This document shows positions 1-11,591 of a stretch of DNA of 64,000 nt, piece by piece. The notes under the pieces were generated by a model. The model made no database searches. It was not told where the DNA came from and saw only the letters and a list, made by a program, of their open reading frames with translations. How positions within the stretch are numbered: the first letter of the stretch is position 1; every line of letters begins with the position of its first letter. Source of the stretch: Ancylobacter novellus DSM 506 (GTDB lineage Bacteria > Pseudomonadota > Alphaproteobacteria > Rhizobiales > Xanthobacteraceae); the NCBI RefSeq assembly GCF_000092925.1, contig NC_014217.1, positions 992,001 to 1,056,000 of the forward strand. Reading direction: 5' to 3'. The translations under genes were made by a program, and so were the position numbers.

Positions 1-540
1 GGAGACGCCGCCGAAGGGACCGACCGGCGCGGTGGGGACGATGGGGAGGATGACGAAGGTGAGAGTGAGCAGGATGAGGGCGGAACGCAGCTCGGCCCAG
101 CGCAGCCGGCGTATCGCCGCGTGCAGGAATTCGCGGCTCGCCAGTATCGCCACCAACACCACGCCGCCCGCCGAGGCCAGGGTGAGGTCGCCGAGGACAG
201 CGAGGGCACCGAGCGCGAAGGTCATCATCTCGACCACGACGGCGGTGGCGCTGAACGAGTTCGCCGCCATCTCCTCGCGGTATTGGAACAGCACGAAGGC
301 CGCCGACAGGGTGACGAGGAAGCCGACCAGCACCAGGCCCGTCGGCGTGCCGGTCGGCGCGAGATAGCGCTCGATCAACGCGGCGACGCCGCCGAACATG
401 CCGATGAGCGTATAGGTGCGAATGCCGGCGGTGCGGGCGCCGTCCTCCTCGTCCCGCTCGCGCCAGTGACGCTCGACCCCGACCGCGGCACCGATCGCTA
501 TGGCCACGGCCATGCGCCGGAACATCTCCATCTCGTCCAT
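1..540 (-). CDS. MgtC/SapB-DUF4010 family membrane protein (3' end outside window)
   Basis: This is the N-terminal 180 codons of a leftward gene that runs off the window edge. Translation begins MDEMEMFRRMAVAIAIGA and continues with a GVERHWRERD motif and GIRTYTLIGM, the pattern of the MgtC-like N-terminal half of DUF4010 membrane proteins. At least four hydrophobic helices are visible. The ATG at 540 follows a GGAGGGGGC ribosome-binding site, which fixes the start. The substrate of this family is unknown; MgtC relatives are linked to magnesium or acid stress, but that cannot be transferred here. The C-terminal part is not visible. Confidence 0.8.
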   Translation of the reverse strand, partial: MDEMEMFRRMAVAIAIGAAVGVERHWRERDEEDGARTAGIRTYTLIGMFGGVAALIERYLAPTGTPTGLVLVGFLVTLSAAFVLFQYREEMAANSFSATAVVVEMMTFALGALAVLGDLTLASAGGVVLVAILASREFLHAAIRRLRWAELRSALILLTLTFVILPIVPTAPVGPFGGVS

Positions 541-680
541 GGCGCCCCCTCCGGCCGAGATCTCACGCAGCGTCATTCGAGCCGATCAGGCGTGATTCCT
601 GCGCCAATGGCAGCTCTCCCGCAAGTCGGGAACCGCGCGGATGGTGGGAGGGCGGAACGCAGGGCGGCCACTGCCGTCGC

Positions 681-1337
681 TCAGGGCGCCGCGTCCTCCG
701 GCGGCGCCTGCTTCTGGGAGCGGCGGGGGAAGTAGCGATAGACCGTCGCCGCCGACACGCCGAGTATGCGTGCCACGTCCGGCACGGTGAAGCCGCCGCC
801 GGCGAGCATGCGCCGCGCCTTGGCGATATCCTTCGGCGAGAGCGCCTGCGGTCGGCCGCGCCGGCGCGCCGGTCCCGTGAGCCCGGCGGGCGCCGGCTGG
901 TCCGGCACGATCAGCTCGGCAAGCTCGCGGCAGACCAGCGCCAGCGCCTCGCTCGGCGCGAGCCGGCCGTCCTCCGGCACTGCGCCCAAGCGAACCGATA
1001 CGTTGGCGAGGCGCAGCCGGTCCACCAGCAGCACGACGCTCTCGACGTCGCGCCCGAGATGACGCAAGGCAGGCACCAGCAGCACGTCGCCCGCCTGCAG
1101 GAATTCGAGCGCGGCACGCAGGCCAGGCCGTTCAGGGTGCCGCGTATCGTCCGTATCGCTGAAGACGCGCTCGCAGCCGAGCACGGCGAGAGCGTGCATT
1201 TCGGAACCCGCCGCGTCGGCCGGACCCTGCGGGGCGCCCGATGCGTGATCGGACGGCGCATAGGGCGTCGCCTCGGGTGCAGCCAAGCCTCCCGTCGGGC
1301 CATCGCGGCCCAACAGACAGTAACCGATCAGCATCAT
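681..1337 (-). CDS. Degenerate serine-recombinase (resolvase/invertase-like) protein, catalytic residues lost
   Basis: This 218-residue protein has the resolvase N-domain layout (start IGYCLLGRD, then RPGLRAALEFLQAGDVLLV and LRHLGRD) followed by a Hin-type helix-turn-helix (about residues 160-205, GFTVPDVARILGVSAATVYR). In active resolvases the first strand reads GYARVS, carrying the essential Arg and the nucleophilic Ser; here it reads GYCLLG, so both are absent. The D-R of the DRLGR motif is replaced by R-H, leaving only the second Arg. About 35 extra residues lie between the first strand and the next conserved segment. It therefore probably cannot cut DNA, and may persist as a DNA-binding protein. 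No inverted-repeat target or transposase neighbours it. Confidence 0.75.
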   Translation of the reverse strand: MMLIGYCLLGRDGPTGGLAAPEATPYAPSDHASGAPQGPADAAGSEMHALAVLGCERVFSDTDDTRHPERPGLRAALEFLQAGDVLLVPALRHLGRDVESVVLLVDRLRLANVSVRLGAVPEDGRLAPSEALALVCRELAELIVPDQPAPAGLTGPARRRGRPQALSPKDIAKARRMLAGGGFTVPDVARILGVSAATVYRYFPRRSQKQAPPEDAAP

Positions 1338-1772
1338 GTTCAGCAGGCCGCGCGCTTTCCGCGAAAGAACGCCCGGTCAAACGGACATCCAACCACTGCT
1401 GCAGCCTTCCCCCAAATTCGCAGGGTAGGACTAGCACAGGATAATACAACTTTCATGATATTCTTGCGGGTGCTTCACGTCCGCCCGAGGGTGCGGTCAA
1501 TTTTGAGAATTGTCTGACAATTTCGATAATATTCGTCTGTCGGAACGCTTGGGAAAGCGAGCGTTTTTCCTTGGCGTGCAAATGAAACCGGGCCGCGGGT
1601 CGGGCGGGAGCGGCTCCTCGCGGTCGCACAAATTCGCCACATCGGGTCCATTGTGTTTCGCGCGAGAGTGCGGCTCAATCCGCCGCACCGCCGGGCGAGG
1701 CTCCGGGGGCACATATCGTTTCCGCGCCGCGGCTGCCCCGCGTGCCCGTCCCGTATCCCGCCGGAGGTCAGA
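1338..1772. other. Intergenic region between divergent resolvase-like gene and ialB-like gene
   Basis: This stretch of about 435 bases holds no convincing gene. It is less GC-rich around 1440-1560 than its surroundings and includes a perfect 15-base inverted repeat at 1508-1522. The last 30 bases carry the ribosome-binding site of the downstream IalB-family gene (GGAGGTCAGA before the ATG at 1773). Promoters for both flanking genes should lie here. Confidence 0.5.
1508..1522. promoter_or_regulatory. Palindromic operator candidate, GntR/FCD type
   Basis: The sequence AATTGTCTGACAATT is a perfect 7-1-7 inverted repeat. Its core TTGTCTGACAA fits the T-N-G-T-N3-A-C-N-A pattern bound by many FadR-subfamily GntR regulators. 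It lies between divergent genes. No GntR/FCD gene is adjacent, so the cognate regulator is unknown. Confidence 0.4.
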
Positions 1773-2291
1773 ATGTCCGTTTCCGCCAAGCTCGCCGCGC
1801 CGCTGCTGCTCGCCTCCCTCGTCCTCGCGGGCGGGGCAGCCGCAGCGCAGACGGCGCCCGCCTCCGGCGCGATCACCTATGGCAACTGGATCGTCAATTG
1901 CCGCGACCGTAGCGAGGGCAAGAAGGCCTGCGTCGCCAGCCTGCGCATCAACGACGCCAAGACCAAGAAGGTGGCGCTGCTCTGGCAGATCGGCGAGAGC
2001 GCGGGCGGCAAGCCGACCTATGTCGTGCGCACCCCGCTCGGCGTGCGGCTCAAGGACGGCGTGCGGGTGGCGCTCGACGGCGGCAAGCCGCACCGCATCG
2101 GCTACCTCTCCTGCAATGAGCGCGGCTGCACGGCGGTGGGCAAGTTCGAGGAAGGCTTCGCCAAGGAACTGGCCGGCGCCAAGGAGGCGGTCACCAGCTT
2201 TACCCTGGTCGACGGGCAGGTGGTCAACGTGGCGCTGCCGCTCGACGGCATCGACAAGGCGCTGCCGGCGCTCAAGGCGCGCAAGGGCTGA
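1773..2291 (+). CDS. Invasion-associated locus B (IalB) family periplasmic protein
   Basis: A 172-residue protein with a Sec signal peptide (hydrophobic LLLASLVLAGGAAAAQ, predicted cleavage near residue 25). The mature part has the IalB pattern: YGNWIVNC near the start, paired cysteines (NCRD...KKACVAS; YLSCNERGC) and the C-terminal LPLDGIDKAL motif. IalB was named in Bartonella for erythrocyte invasion, but the family is widespread in free-living alphaproteobacteria, where its role is not established. The ATG at 1773 has a good GGAGG Shine-Dalgarno, and the reading frame open upstream of it lacks one. The gene stands alone and is followed by a hairpin. Confidence 0.85.
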   Translation: MSVSAKLAAPLLLASLVLAGGAAAAQTAPASGAITYGNWIVNCRDRSEGKKACVASLRINDAKTKKVALLWQIGESAGGKPTYVVRTPLGVRLKDGVRVALDGGKPHRIGYLSCNERGCTAVGKFEEGFAKELAGAKEAVTSFTLVDGQVVNVALPLDGIDKALPALKARKG

Positions 2292-2305
2292 GCGCGAAGC
2301 CGAGG

Positions 2306-2333
2306 CGGAGCTCCCCCGGCAGCTCCGTTCCCC
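2306..2333 (+). terminator. Possible hairpin terminator after the IalB-family gene
   Basis: A 7-bp perfect stem (CGGAGCT at 2306-2312, AGCTCCG at 2321-2327) with an 8-base loop lies 15 bases after the stop codon and is followed by TTCCCC. There is no strong U-tract, so termination strength is uncertain. Confidence 0.4.
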
Positions 2334-2393
2334 GCGCGCAGCAGGCATGAAGCCGATTGCGCCTTTGGCATCGAATGTTACATTTCATCCGAG

Positions 2394-3644
2394 ATGTTGA
2401 AAAATTCGATCCCGGTCGCCCCTCGTGCGGTGGTCGGGGCGGCGGCTTCGGCCGGGGAATCCGCGATGGTCGACGAGACCCAGAGCTGGGCGGGGGGACG
2501 GGCAACCGATAGGTCGGCCCGTGACGATCGCCCGCATATGCGCGCACGCCATCGCCACTGGCGCGGCCGCCGCAACGGGCCGTCGCGTCCGGAAGAGGGC
2601 GTTTCCGGCGGGGGCGCGCATCCGCGCAGCAACGATCCCTGCTACGCCGCGCTCGACCTCGGCACCAATAATTGCCGCCTCCTGATCGCCCGCCCGACCG
2701 CCAACGGCTTCCGTGTGGTGGACGCTTTCTCGCGCATCGTGCGGCTCGGCGAGGGCTTCATCTGCTCCGGCCGGCTCGGCGAGGCGGCGATGGACCGCGC
2801 GGTGGACGCGCTGAAGGTCTGCGCCGCCAAGATCGACGCGCGCAACATCGCCGACCGCCGGCTCATCGCCACCGAGGCCTGTCGCTCCGCCGCCAACGGC
2901 GCCGAGTTCATCCGCCGGGTGGAGCGCGAGACCGGGCTGGCGCTGGAGATCGTCGACCGGGAGACCGAGGCGCGGCTGGCCGCCTCCGGCTGCACGCCGC
3001 TGGTCGATCCGCATCTCGACGGCGCGGTGCTGTTCGACATCGGCGGCGGCTCGACGGAAGTCGTCTGGCTCGACCGGGTGGAGACCCGCGACGGCGGCCC
3101 GCCGGCGGCGGTGATCCGCGCCTGGGTGTCGGTACCGCTTGGTGTCGTCACCGTGGCCGAGCGCCATGGCGGCGTGAAAGTGACGCGCGACGATTTCGAG
3201 GCGATGGTCAACGAGTTCTCGCCGCACCTCGCCGGCTTCGTGAAGGCGGTCGGCCCGCATAATTGCGGCCGGCTGCACCTTCTCGGCACGTCCGGCACGG
3301 TCACCACCATCGCCGGCGTGCATCTCGACCTGCCGCGCTACGACCGCTCGCAGGTCGACGGCACCTGGCTCGGCGCTGAGCAGGTGCGCGTCGTCGTGGA
3401 CCGGCTGCTGGCCATGCCCTTCGCCGAGCGCGCGGCCAATCCCTGCATCGGCCACGAGCGCGCCGATCTCGTGCTCGCCGGCTGCGCCATCCTCGAAGCG
3501 GTGCGCCGGGCTTTCCCCTGCGACCGGCTGCGCGTCGCCGACCGCGGCCTGCGCGAGGGCATACTGGTCGAATTGATGCGCGCCGACGGCGTCTGGCGCC
3601 ATCGAGCGGCGCCCATTGAGGCACCCACCGGGGCTACGACGTGA
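2394..3644 (+). CDS. Ppx/GppA-family exopolyphosphatase / guanosine pentaphosphate phosphatase
   Basis: A 416-residue member of the ASKHA fold Ppx/GppA family. The N-terminal phosphate loop [16 protein letters not shown] appears near residue 85, followed by IVRLGEGF, the [11 protein letters not shown] segment, the second glycine loop FDIGGGSTE and the GTSGTVTT motif. It hydrolyses polyphosphate and/or the gamma-phosphate of pppGpp. The first 80 residues are polar, Arg-rich and not part of the fold; the start could be internal (ATG at 2466). The stop overlaps the GTG start of rlmE by four bases (GTGA), so the two are translationally coupled, an arrangement common in alphaproteobacteria. Confidence 0.9.
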   Translation: MLKNSIPVAPRAVVGAAASAGESAMVDETQSWAGGRATDRSARDDRPHMRARHRHWRGRRNGPSRPEEGVSGGGAHPRSNDPCYAALDLGTNNCRLLIARPTANGFRVVDAFSRIVRLGEGFICSGRLGEAAMDRAVDALKVCAAKIDARNIADRRLIATEACRSAANGAEFIRRVERETGLALEIVDRETEARLAASGCTPLVDPHLDGAVLFDIGGGSTEVVWLDRVETRDGGPPAAVIRAWVSVPLGVVTVAERHGGVKVTRDDFEAMVNEFSPHLAGFVKAVGPHNCGRLHLLGTSGTVTTIAGVHLDLPRYDRSQVDGTWLGAEQVRVVVDRLLAMPFAERAANPCIGHERADLVLAGCAILEAVRRAFPCDRLRVADRGLREGILVELMRADGVWRHRAAPIEAPTGATT

Positions 3645-4351
3645 TCGACAAGCCCCAGCCCCGCAAGGGGGGTGAGGCGCGCCCGCTGAAAGTCCGGCTG
3701 AAAAAAGCGCGCTCGCTCTCCTCCTCGTCGCAGAAATGGCTTCAGCGCCAGCTCAACGACCCCTATGTCGCGCGCGCCAAGCGCGAGGGCTGGCGCTCGC
3801 GCGCGGCCTTCAAGCTGCTCGAGATCGACGACAAGCTGAAGCTGCTCAAGCCCGGCCTGCGGGTGGTCGACCTCGGCGCGGCGCCGGGCGGCTGGAGCCA
3901 GGTCGCCGCCCAGCGGGTGAAGGCGACCGAGGGGCGCGGCAAGGTGGTCGCCATCGACCTCCTGGAGATCGATCCCATTCCCGCCGTCGACTTCGCCCAG
4001 CTCGACTTCCTCAAGGACGAGGCGCCCGACCGGCTGAAGGAGATGCTCGGCGGCGAGGCGGATGTCGTGCTCTCCGATATGGCGGCCAACACCACCGGCC
4101 ACAGGGCGACCGACCATCTGCGCATCGTCGGCCTGGTGGAGCTCGCCATCGACTTCGCCCGGCAGGTGCTCTCACCCGGCGGCGCCTTCGTCGCCAAGGT
4201 GTTCCAGGGCGGCACGGAGAACACGCTGCTGGCCGAGCTCAAGCGCGACTTCACCACGGTGCGGCACATCAAGCCGCAGGCGAGCCGGGCGGATTCCGCC
4301 GAGCTCTATGTGGTGGCGACCGGCTTTCGCGGCCGGCGGCACGAGGACTAG
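3641..4351 (+). CDS. rlmE: 23S rRNA (uridine(2552)-2'-O)-methyltransferase RlmE
   Basis: A 236-residue SAM-dependent RrmJ/FtsJ methyltransferase that modifies U2552 in the ribosomal A loop. The visible motifs are [11 protein letters not shown] with the first catalytic Lys, the SAM loop [15 protein letters not shown], the catalytic Asp in [12 protein letters not shown], and [10 protein letters not shown] with the third catalytic residue, a Lys. The basic N-terminal extension (about 45 residues) is usual in alphaproteobacterial members. The GTG start overlaps the ppx stop. Its stop codon overlaps that of the convergent transporter gene by four bases. Confidence 0.95.
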   Translation: MIDKPQPRKGGEARPLKVRLKKARSLSSSSQKWLQRQLNDPYVARAKREGWRSRAAFKLLEIDDKLKLLKPGLRVVDLGAAPGGWSQVAAQRVKATEGRGKVVAIDLLEIDPIPAVDFAQLDFLKDEAPDRLKEMLGGEADVVLSDMAANTTGHRATDHLRIVGLVELAIDFARQVLSPGGAFVAKVFQGGTENTLLAELKRDFTTVRHIKPQASRADSAELYVVATGFRGRRHED

Positions 4352-5799
4352 GCGGCGCTGCCCATCTCGTTGGGCGTCTCGGCCGGCACCGCGGCCTTCA
4401 CCCGCCGACCGGCGAGCGCCGCGCCGGCATCGTCCGGCAGCCGCAGGAAGAAGAACAGCGAGCACACCGCGATAAGCGACACGACGATGAAGGCGACGCT
4501 GAAGTCGGACAGAAGGATGGCGTCGGTGCCGCGCCAGGCGCGCATGCCGTCGAGCACCAGCGCCGCCACGGCGACGCCGGTGGAGATCGACACCTGCTGC
4601 GCCACGCTGGCGAAGCTGGTGGCGCGGCTCATCGCCTCGCTAGAGACGTCGGCATAGGACAGCGCATTGGTGCTGGTGAACTGGAGCGAGCGGAAGAAGC
4701 CGCCGAGCAGCAGTGCGCCGATCAGCACCAGATACGGCATGTCGGGCCGGAACACGGCGCCGATGGCGATGAAGGCCGAGGCGATCAGGCAGTTGACCAC
4801 CAGCACGCGGCGGAAGCCGAAGATGCGGATGATCGGCGCGGCGGTAAACTTCATCGTCATAGCCCCGGCGGCGGAGGCGAAGGTGATCATGCCGGAGGCG
4901 AAGGGCGTCAGCCCGAAACCCAGTTGCAGCATCAGGGGCAGCAGGAAGGGCAGGGCGCCGATGCCGACGCGGAACAGCGAGGCGCCGACCACGCCGGCAT
5001 AGAAGGTCGGGATCTTCAGGAGCTCGAGGTCGAGGATCGGCCGCTCCACATGCCGCGCATGGCGGACATAGAAGAACATCGCCACCGCGCCGACCACGAT
5101 GACGACGAGCGCGATCCACGGCTCCACCGCCTGCTGGCCGAGCAGCGCGAAGCCGAAGACGATGCCCGACAGCCCGATGCCCGACAGCACCATGCCGCGG
5201 AAGTCGAAGGGCGGCACGTCCTCCTCGCGTATGTCGGGGATGAAGCGGGTGGCGAGCGTGACGCCGATGAGGCCGATGGGGATGTTGAGGAAGAAGATGT
5301 AGCGCCAGTCGAAATAGGTGGTGATGAATCCGCCGAGCGGCGGGCCGAGCACCGGCCCCATCAGCGCCGGTATGGTCAGCCAGGCGAGCGCGGAGACGAT
5401 CTCCTCCTTCGGCACGGTGCGCAGGATCACGAGGCGCCCCACCGGCACCATCATCGCCCCGCCCATGCCCTGCAGGATACGGAAGGCGACGAAGTCGGGC
5501 AGCGAATGCGCGAGCCCGCACAGCAGGGAGCCGGTGGTGAAGATGACGATCGCCATGCGGAACACGGTGCGCGAGCCGAATCGGTCGGCGAACCAGCCGC
5601 TGGCGGGAATGAACACGGCGAGGCTGAGCAGGTAGGAGGTCAGCGCCAGCTTGAGCGAGATCGGGTCCTCGTGGAGGTCGGCGGCGATGGCCGGCAGCGA
5701 GGTGGCGATGACCGTCGAATCGAGCTGCTCCATGAACAGGGCGCAGGCGACGATGAGGGGGACGAGGCGTTCGGTGCGCACAGGGCATCCGTTCGGCAA
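4348..5799 (-). CDS. DHA2-family MFS multidrug exporter (14-TM, EmrB/QacA type)
   Basis: A 483-residue major facilitator protein. The first helix carries [18 protein letters not shown] (DHA2 motif D1). Motif A appears as [13 protein letters not shown] and motif C as [19 protein letters not shown], followed by [13 protein letters not shown], all typical of proton-driven drug exporters of the EmrB/HsrA group. Length and hydrophobicity fit about 14 helices. There is no adjacent EmrA-like adaptor or TetR regulator, so the substrate is unknown. A GTG six codons in (5781) has a slightly better ribosome-binding site than the first ATG. The gene converges with rlmE. Confidence 0.88.
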   Translation of the reverse strand: MPNGCPVRTERLVPLIVACALFMEQLDSTVIATSLPAIAADLHEDPISLKLALTSYLLSLAVFIPASGWFADRFGSRTVFRMAIVIFTTGSLLCGLAHSLPDFVAFRILQGMGGAMMVPVGRLVILRTVPKEEIVSALAWLTIPALMGPVLGPPLGGFITTYFDWRYIFFLNIPIGLIGVTLATRFIPDIREEDVPPFDFRGMVLSGIGLSGIVFGFALLGQQAVEPWIALVVIVVGAVAMFFYVRHARHVERPILDLELLKIPTFYAGVVGASLFRVGIGALPFLLPLMLQLGFGLTPFASGMITFASAAGAMTMKFTAAPIIRIFGFRRVLVVNCLIASAFIAIGAVFRPDMPYLVLIGALLLGGFFRSLQFTSTNALSYADVSSEAMSRATSFASVAQQVSISTGVAVAALVLDGMRAWRGTDAILLSDFSVAFIVVSLIAVCSLFFFLRLPDDAGAALAGRRVKAAVPAETPNEMGSAA

Positions 5800-5954
5800 C
5801 GGGGGGCGACGTTCAGGCGGACGGTTGCGCTATAGCGCCGCAACCGAGGTCCGGCGAGGCTTCGCCGCGCACAAATCCGTCATCACGATCGGGTTACGTA
5901 GCGGCTCTGTGGCCGCACGGCCGCATTGCGTGCAGCACAGAGGTAAGTGCCTAG

Positions 5955-7583
<1,629 letters not shown>

Positions 7584-7619
7584 GGCGCGGTCGCGTGAGC
7601 CTGCAGGAGAGGGCCAGCC

Positions 7620-8051
7620 GTGAGCGTCACCGCGATATTGCTGCCGGTCTTCGTGCAGGTGGCGCTTACCTTCGCGGTGCTGTTCCGGCTCGGCTTCATG
7701 CGGGCGCGGGCGATCCGCGCGGGCCGGGTGCAGCGCGAGCGGGTGGCGATCGACGACACGGCCTGGCCGCTTTATGTGCGCAAGGCCGGCAACTGCCTGC
7801 GCAACCAGTTCGAACTGCCGGTGCTGTTCTATGCGGTGGTCGGCTTCGCGCTGGTGACGCGGCAGGCGGACCTACCCTTCGTGGTGTTGTCCTGGCTGTT
7901 CGTGCTGAGCCGCATCGTCCATGCCGGCGTGCATGTGACCTTCAACGACGTGGCGTGGCGCTTCGGCGCCTTCGCCTTCGGGGCGCTGGTGCTGCTGGCG
8001 CTGTGGATATTGTTCGCACTGGGGATCCTGTTGTCGCCGGTGCTGCCGTGA
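7620..8051 (+). CDS. MAPEG-family integral membrane protein
   Basis: A 143-residue membrane protein with four hydrophobic segments and the MAPEG-like pattern: an RLGFMRARAIR loop after helix 1, NCLRNQFELPVLFYA at the start of helix 2 and SRIVHAGVHVTFNDVAWRFGAF between helices 3 and 4. MAPEG proteins include membrane glutathione transferases, but bacterial members of this subgroup are uncharacterised. The start is GTG at 7620, after a GGAGAGGGCCAGCC ribosome-binding region. It sits between guaB and an rRNA methyltransferase gene, 10 bases before the latter. Confidence 0.8.
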   Translation: MSVTAILLPVFVQVALTFAVLFRLGFMRARAIRAGRVQRERVAIDDTAWPLYVRKAGNCLRNQFELPVLFYAVVGFALVTRQADLPFVVLSWLFVLSRIVHAGVHVTFNDVAWRFGAFAFGALVLLALWILFALGILLSPVLP

Positions 8052-8061
8052 CGGAGATGAA

Positions 8062-9372
8062 ATGACGCCGGCCGCCAGGCTTTCCGCCGCCATCGAGGTG
8101 ATCGGCACCATTCTGTCCGATCGCCGCCCGGCCGCCGACGTGCTGAAGGACTGGGGCCGCTCGCACCGCTTCGCCGGCTCCGGCGACCGCGCGGCGCTAT
8201 CCTCCCTCGTCTACGACGTGCTGCGCCGGCGCGCTTCCTCCGCCTTTATCATGGGGGAGGAGACGCCCCGCGCGCTCGCGCTGGGCATGCTGCGGCTCGG
8301 CCGCGGGCTCGACGTCGAGGCCGTCGCCGCGCTGTGTGACGGCTCCCGTTTCGCCCCGGCGCCGCTGAGCGGGGCCGAGACGGCACGGCTGACCAGTGCG
8401 ACGCTCGACGACGCGCCCGCTCACGTGCGCGGCGACTATCCCGAATGGCTCGACGCCTCGCTCGCCGCCGTGTTTGGCGAGGAGCGCGCGGCCGAGGGCG
8501 CGGCGCTGGCTGAGCGCGCGCCGCTCGACCTGCGAGTGAATTCGCTCAAAGGCGCCGTCGACAAGGCAGAGCAGCAGCTGGCGCACCTCAACCCGGTGCC
8601 CGGCCAATGGTCGCCGCTGGCGCTGCGCATCGCGCTGGAGGCCGACGGCAAGGCGCCGCCGCTCACCGCCGAGCCGGCCTATCTCAAGGGGCTGGTGGAG
8701 ATCCAGGACGAGGGCTCACAGATCGCCGCCATCCTCGCCGCCCCGCCGCGCGGCGGGCAGGTGCTCGATTTGTGCGCCGGCGGCGGCGGCAAGACGCTGG
8801 AACTCGCCGCGCTGATGGACGGCGCCGGCCAGCTCTACGCCTATGACGACGACCTGCGCCGCCTCGCGCCGATCCATGAGCGCGTTCAGCGCGCCGGCGC
8901 CCACAACGTCCAGGTCCGCTCGCCCAGGGGCAAGGCTGACGTGCTCGCCGACCTCGAGGGCCGCATGGACCTCGTCCTCGTCGACGCGCCGTGCACCGGC
9001 ACCGGCACCTGGCGCCGCAATCCCGACGCCAAATGGCGCATGCGCCCCGGCGCGCTGGCCGAGCGCATCAAGGAGCAGGCGGAGATCCTCGACAACGCCG
9101 CCCGCTTCGTGAAGCCGGGAGGGCGCCTCGCCTATATCACCTGCTCGCTGCTCGACGAGGAGAACGTCGCGCAGGTCCGCGCCTTCACCGGCCGTCATCC
9201 CGCCTTCCGCGCCCTGCCGCCGGCCGATACCGTGCTGGCGCTCGGCGAGCGCGGCATCGCCCTGCGCGAGGCCGCCATCGACCGCCCGGAGGGCCTGCTT
9301 CTCACCCCGCGTCGCACCCGGACCGACGGCTTCTTCGTCGCCGTCATGGTGCGCGCCGCCGCCGCCCGATAG
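8062..9372 (+). CDS. RsmB-type RNA (cytosine-5-)-methyltransferase
   Basis: A 436-residue protein with an N-terminal NusB-like helical domain, then a PUA-like linker and a Rossmann SAM domain. Motifs: [34 protein letters not shown] (SAM loop), [15 protein letters not shown] with Cys311, and [10 protein letters not shown] with the catalytic Cys361. These two cysteines define the NOL1/NOP2/Sun m5C family. E. coli RsmB methylates C967 of 16S rRNA, and this protein probably has a similar rRNA target. It lies between guaB and guaA, an arrangement I recall from other Hyphomicrobiales. Confidence 0.88.
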   Translation: MTPAARLSAAIEVIGTILSDRRPAADVLKDWGRSHRFAGSGDRAALSSLVYDVLRRRASSAFIMGEETPRALALGMLRLGRGLDVEAVAALCDGSRFAPAPLSGAETARLTSATLDDAPAHVRGDYPEWLDASLAAVFGEERAAEGAALAERAPLDLRVNSLKGAVDKAEQQLAHLNPVPGQWSPLALRIALEADGKAPPLTAEPAYLKGLVEIQDEGSQIAAILAAPPRGGQVLDLCAGGGGKTLELAALMDGAGQLYAYDDDLRRLAPIHERVQRAGAHNVQVRSPRGKADVLADLEGRMDLVLVDAPCTGTGTWRRNPDAKWRMRPGALAERIKEQAEILDNAARFVKPGGRLAYITCSLLDEENVAQVRAFTGRHPAFRALPPADTVLALGERGIALREAAIDRPEGLLLTPRRTRTDGFFVAVMVRAAAAR

Positions 9373-9403
9373 AACAAGACACCCGTCACAAGAGCCGCCG
9401 CCC

Positions 9404-11005
9404 ATGACCGACAGCGACACCGACACCGAGACCCTCGCCGCCACCGACGCCGCCGCGCAGCACGACACCATCCTCATCATCGACTTCGGCTCGCAGGTGA
9501 CCCAGCTCATCGCCCGCCGGGTGCGCGAGGAGGGCGTCTATTCGGAGATCGTGCCCTATCAGAGCGCGGCCGAGGCGGTGCGACGGCTCAATCCCGTCGG
9601 CATCATCTTCTCCGGCGGCCCGGCTTCGGTGACGGACGAGGGCAGCCCGCGCGCGCCGCAGGAGGCGTTCGACGCCGGCGTGCCGATCTTCGCCATCTGC
9701 TACGGCCAGCAGACCGCGGCGCTGCAGCTCGGCGGCGAGGTCGAGGGCGGCCATGCTGCCGAATTCGGCCGCGCCGAGGTGACGGTGAACAAGCCGAGCG
9801 CGCTTTATGACGGCGTGTGGGAGGTCGGCGGCCGCTATCCGGTATGGATGAGCCATGGCGACCGCGTCACCCGCCTGCCTGATGGCTTCGAGGTGGTCGC
9901 CACCTCCGAGAACGCGCCTTGTGCCGTCGCGGTGGACGAGGAACGGCGCATCTACACCACCATGTTCCATCCCGAGGTGGTGCACACCCCGCACGGCGCG
10001 GCGCTGATCCGCAACTTCGTGCGCCGCATCTCCGGCGCGCGTGGCGACTGGGGCATGAAGGCGTATCGCGAAGAGGCGATCCGCCGCATCCGCGAGCAGG
10101 TCGGCAATGAGAAGGTCATCTGCGGCCTGTCCGGCGGTGTGGATTCCTCCGTCGCCGCGGTGCTGATCCACGAGGCGATCGGCGACCAGCTCACCTGCGT
10201 CTTCGTCGACCACGGCCTGCTGCGCCTCGGCGAGGCCGAGAAGGTCGTCACCCTGTTCCGCGACGCCTACAACATCCCGCTCGTCCATGTCGACGCGGAG
10301 GAGTTGTTCCTGGGCGCGCTGGAAGGCGTCACCGACCCCGAGGTCAAGCGCAAGACCATCGGCAAGCTGTTCATCGACGTGTTCGAGGCCGAGGCGAAGA
10401 AGATCGGCGGCGCCGCCTTCCTCGCCCAGGGCACGCTCTATCCCGATGTGATTGAGAGCGTCAGCTTCACTGGCGGCCCGTCGGTGACGATCAAGAGCCA
10501 CCACAATGTCGGCGGCCTGCCCGAGCGCATGAACATGAAGCTCGTCGAGCCGCTGCGCGAGCTGTTCAAGGACGAGGTGCGCGCGCTCGGCCGCGAGCTC
10601 GGCCTGCCCGAGGTCTTCGTCGGCCGCCACCCCTTCCCGGGGCCGGGCCTGGCGATCCGCTGCCCCGGCGAGATCACCCGCGAGAAGCTCGACATATTGC
10701 GCCTCGCCGATGAGATCTACCTGGAGGAAATCCGCCGCCACGGCCTCTATGACGAGATCTGGCAGGCCTTCGCGGTGATCCTGCCGGTGAAGACGGTGGG
10801 CGTGATGGGCGACTACCGCACCTATGACTACGTGGTCGGCCTGCGCGCGGTGACGTCCGTGGACGGCATGACGGCGGACTTCTATCCCTTCGACATGGCC
10901 TTCCTCGGCCGCGTGGCGACCCGGATCGTCAACGAGGTGAAGGGCGTGAACCGGGTGGTCTACGACGTGACGTCGAAGCCGCCGGGAACGATCGAGTGGG
11001 AGTGA
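9404..11005 (+). CDS. guaA: GMP synthase (glutamine-hydrolysing)
   Basis: A 533-residue bifunctional enzyme that aminates XMP to GMP. The class I glutamine amidotransferase domain (residues about 22-215) has FAICYGQQ with Cys99 and FHPEV with His189/Glu191. The PP-loop ATPase domain starts with SGGVDSS near 243, and the dimerisation domain ends with the invariant PGTIEWE. The first 20 residues are acidic and not conserved. It completes the purine branch begun by guaB. Confidence 0.97.
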   Translation: MTDSDTDTETLAATDAAAQHDTILIIDFGSQVTQLIARRVREEGVYSEIVPYQSAAEAVRRLNPVGIIFSGGPASVTDEGSPRAPQEAFDAGVPIFAICYGQQTAALQLGGEVEGGHAAEFGRAEVTVNKPSALYDGVWEVGGRYPVWMSHGDRVTRLPDGFEVVATSENAPCAVAVDEERRIYTTMFHPEVVHTPHGAALIRNFVRRISGARGDWGMKAYREEAIRRIREQVGNEKVICGLSGGVDSSVAAVLIHEAIGDQLTCVFVDHGLLRLGEAEKVVTLFRDAYNIPLVHVDAEELFLGALEGVTDPEVKRKTIGKLFIDVFEAEAKKIGGAAFLAQGTLYPDVIESVSFTGGPSVTIKSHHNVGGLPERMNMKLVEPLRELFKDEVRALGRELGLPEVFVGRHPFPGPGLAIRCPGEITREKLDILRLADEIYLEEIRRHGLYDEIWQAFAVILPVKTVGVMGDYRTYDYVVGLRAVTSVDGMTADFYPFDMAFLGRVATRIVNEVKGVNRVVYDVTSKPPGTIEWE

Positions 11006-11591
11006 TCTGACCCATCCGACCATGTCAGCGTCGCCCATGTGCGGCGTCGAGACCGGGGTGGAGGGCGTCGACGCGCGGATGACGCCGTGAGGAGCGCGGC
11101 TGGGACAATGGCCCGGGAGGAGACGGGGCACGATCGGGCGAGGTTGGAAAGGTCGACATAGGGCAGGGACGGGAAGGTGGGCTCGGCGACGCGACCGTCG
11201 CCGGCATGGGCGACGAGAATCCAGCCGCCCGCCGCGCCGATGACGTCCGTGAGCGGGCACGGCAGGCCGCACGAAAAGGTCGCGAGCACCACGATCGCCA
11301 GCACGGCAAAGCCCAGGGTACAGCGCATATCCGCCGGCGCGCCGGCCCCTTCGCCGGAATCGCGCCAGCGGCGCCGGGATGGTCCGGCCGCGCGCCAACG
11401 GGGCTGATTGAGGCCGACGCGAGGGTTATCGCTATTATTATACCCTTTTGCGGACACGTTCTAGTTGCTGCTGGGTAGGATTCACCTCACCTCGCTATGT
11501 CTAAAGTCTCGGAGGTTGCGTATCGTGGTAGCCGATTTCGTCGTATTCTGAGAAAGAACGGGTCCGGTCCGCGTTCAGAGGCCAAGAAGCG
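11006..11591. other. Intergenic region between guaA and the REC-PAS-GGDEF-EAL gene
   Basis: About 585 bases without a well-supported gene. A leftward frame with an ATG at 11328 encodes a signal-peptide-like start (MRCTLGFAVLAIVVLATFSC) but degenerates into Pro/Arg-rich sequence and ends inside guaA on the opposite strand. It could be a small secreted protein or a decayed gene, and I do not call it. The last 150 bases are AT-richer (a run CTATTATTATACCC near 11431-11445) and probably hold the promoter of the downstream regulator. Confidence 0.4.

Noticed and set aside
9386..11398. A 670-codon open frame on the minus strand across guaA
   Set aside because: It lies antisense to the conserved GMP synthase gene; its composition (Arg, Ala, Asp, His-rich, no family motif) is what GC-rich third positions produce on the opposite strand.
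10960..11457. A leftward 165-codon frame downstream of guaA, including a signal-peptide-like stretch from 11328
   Set aside because: Its last residues ([12 protein letters not shown]) are merely guaA's conserved C-terminus read antisense, and the middle is Pro/Arg-rich. A small secreted protein is possible but not supportable.
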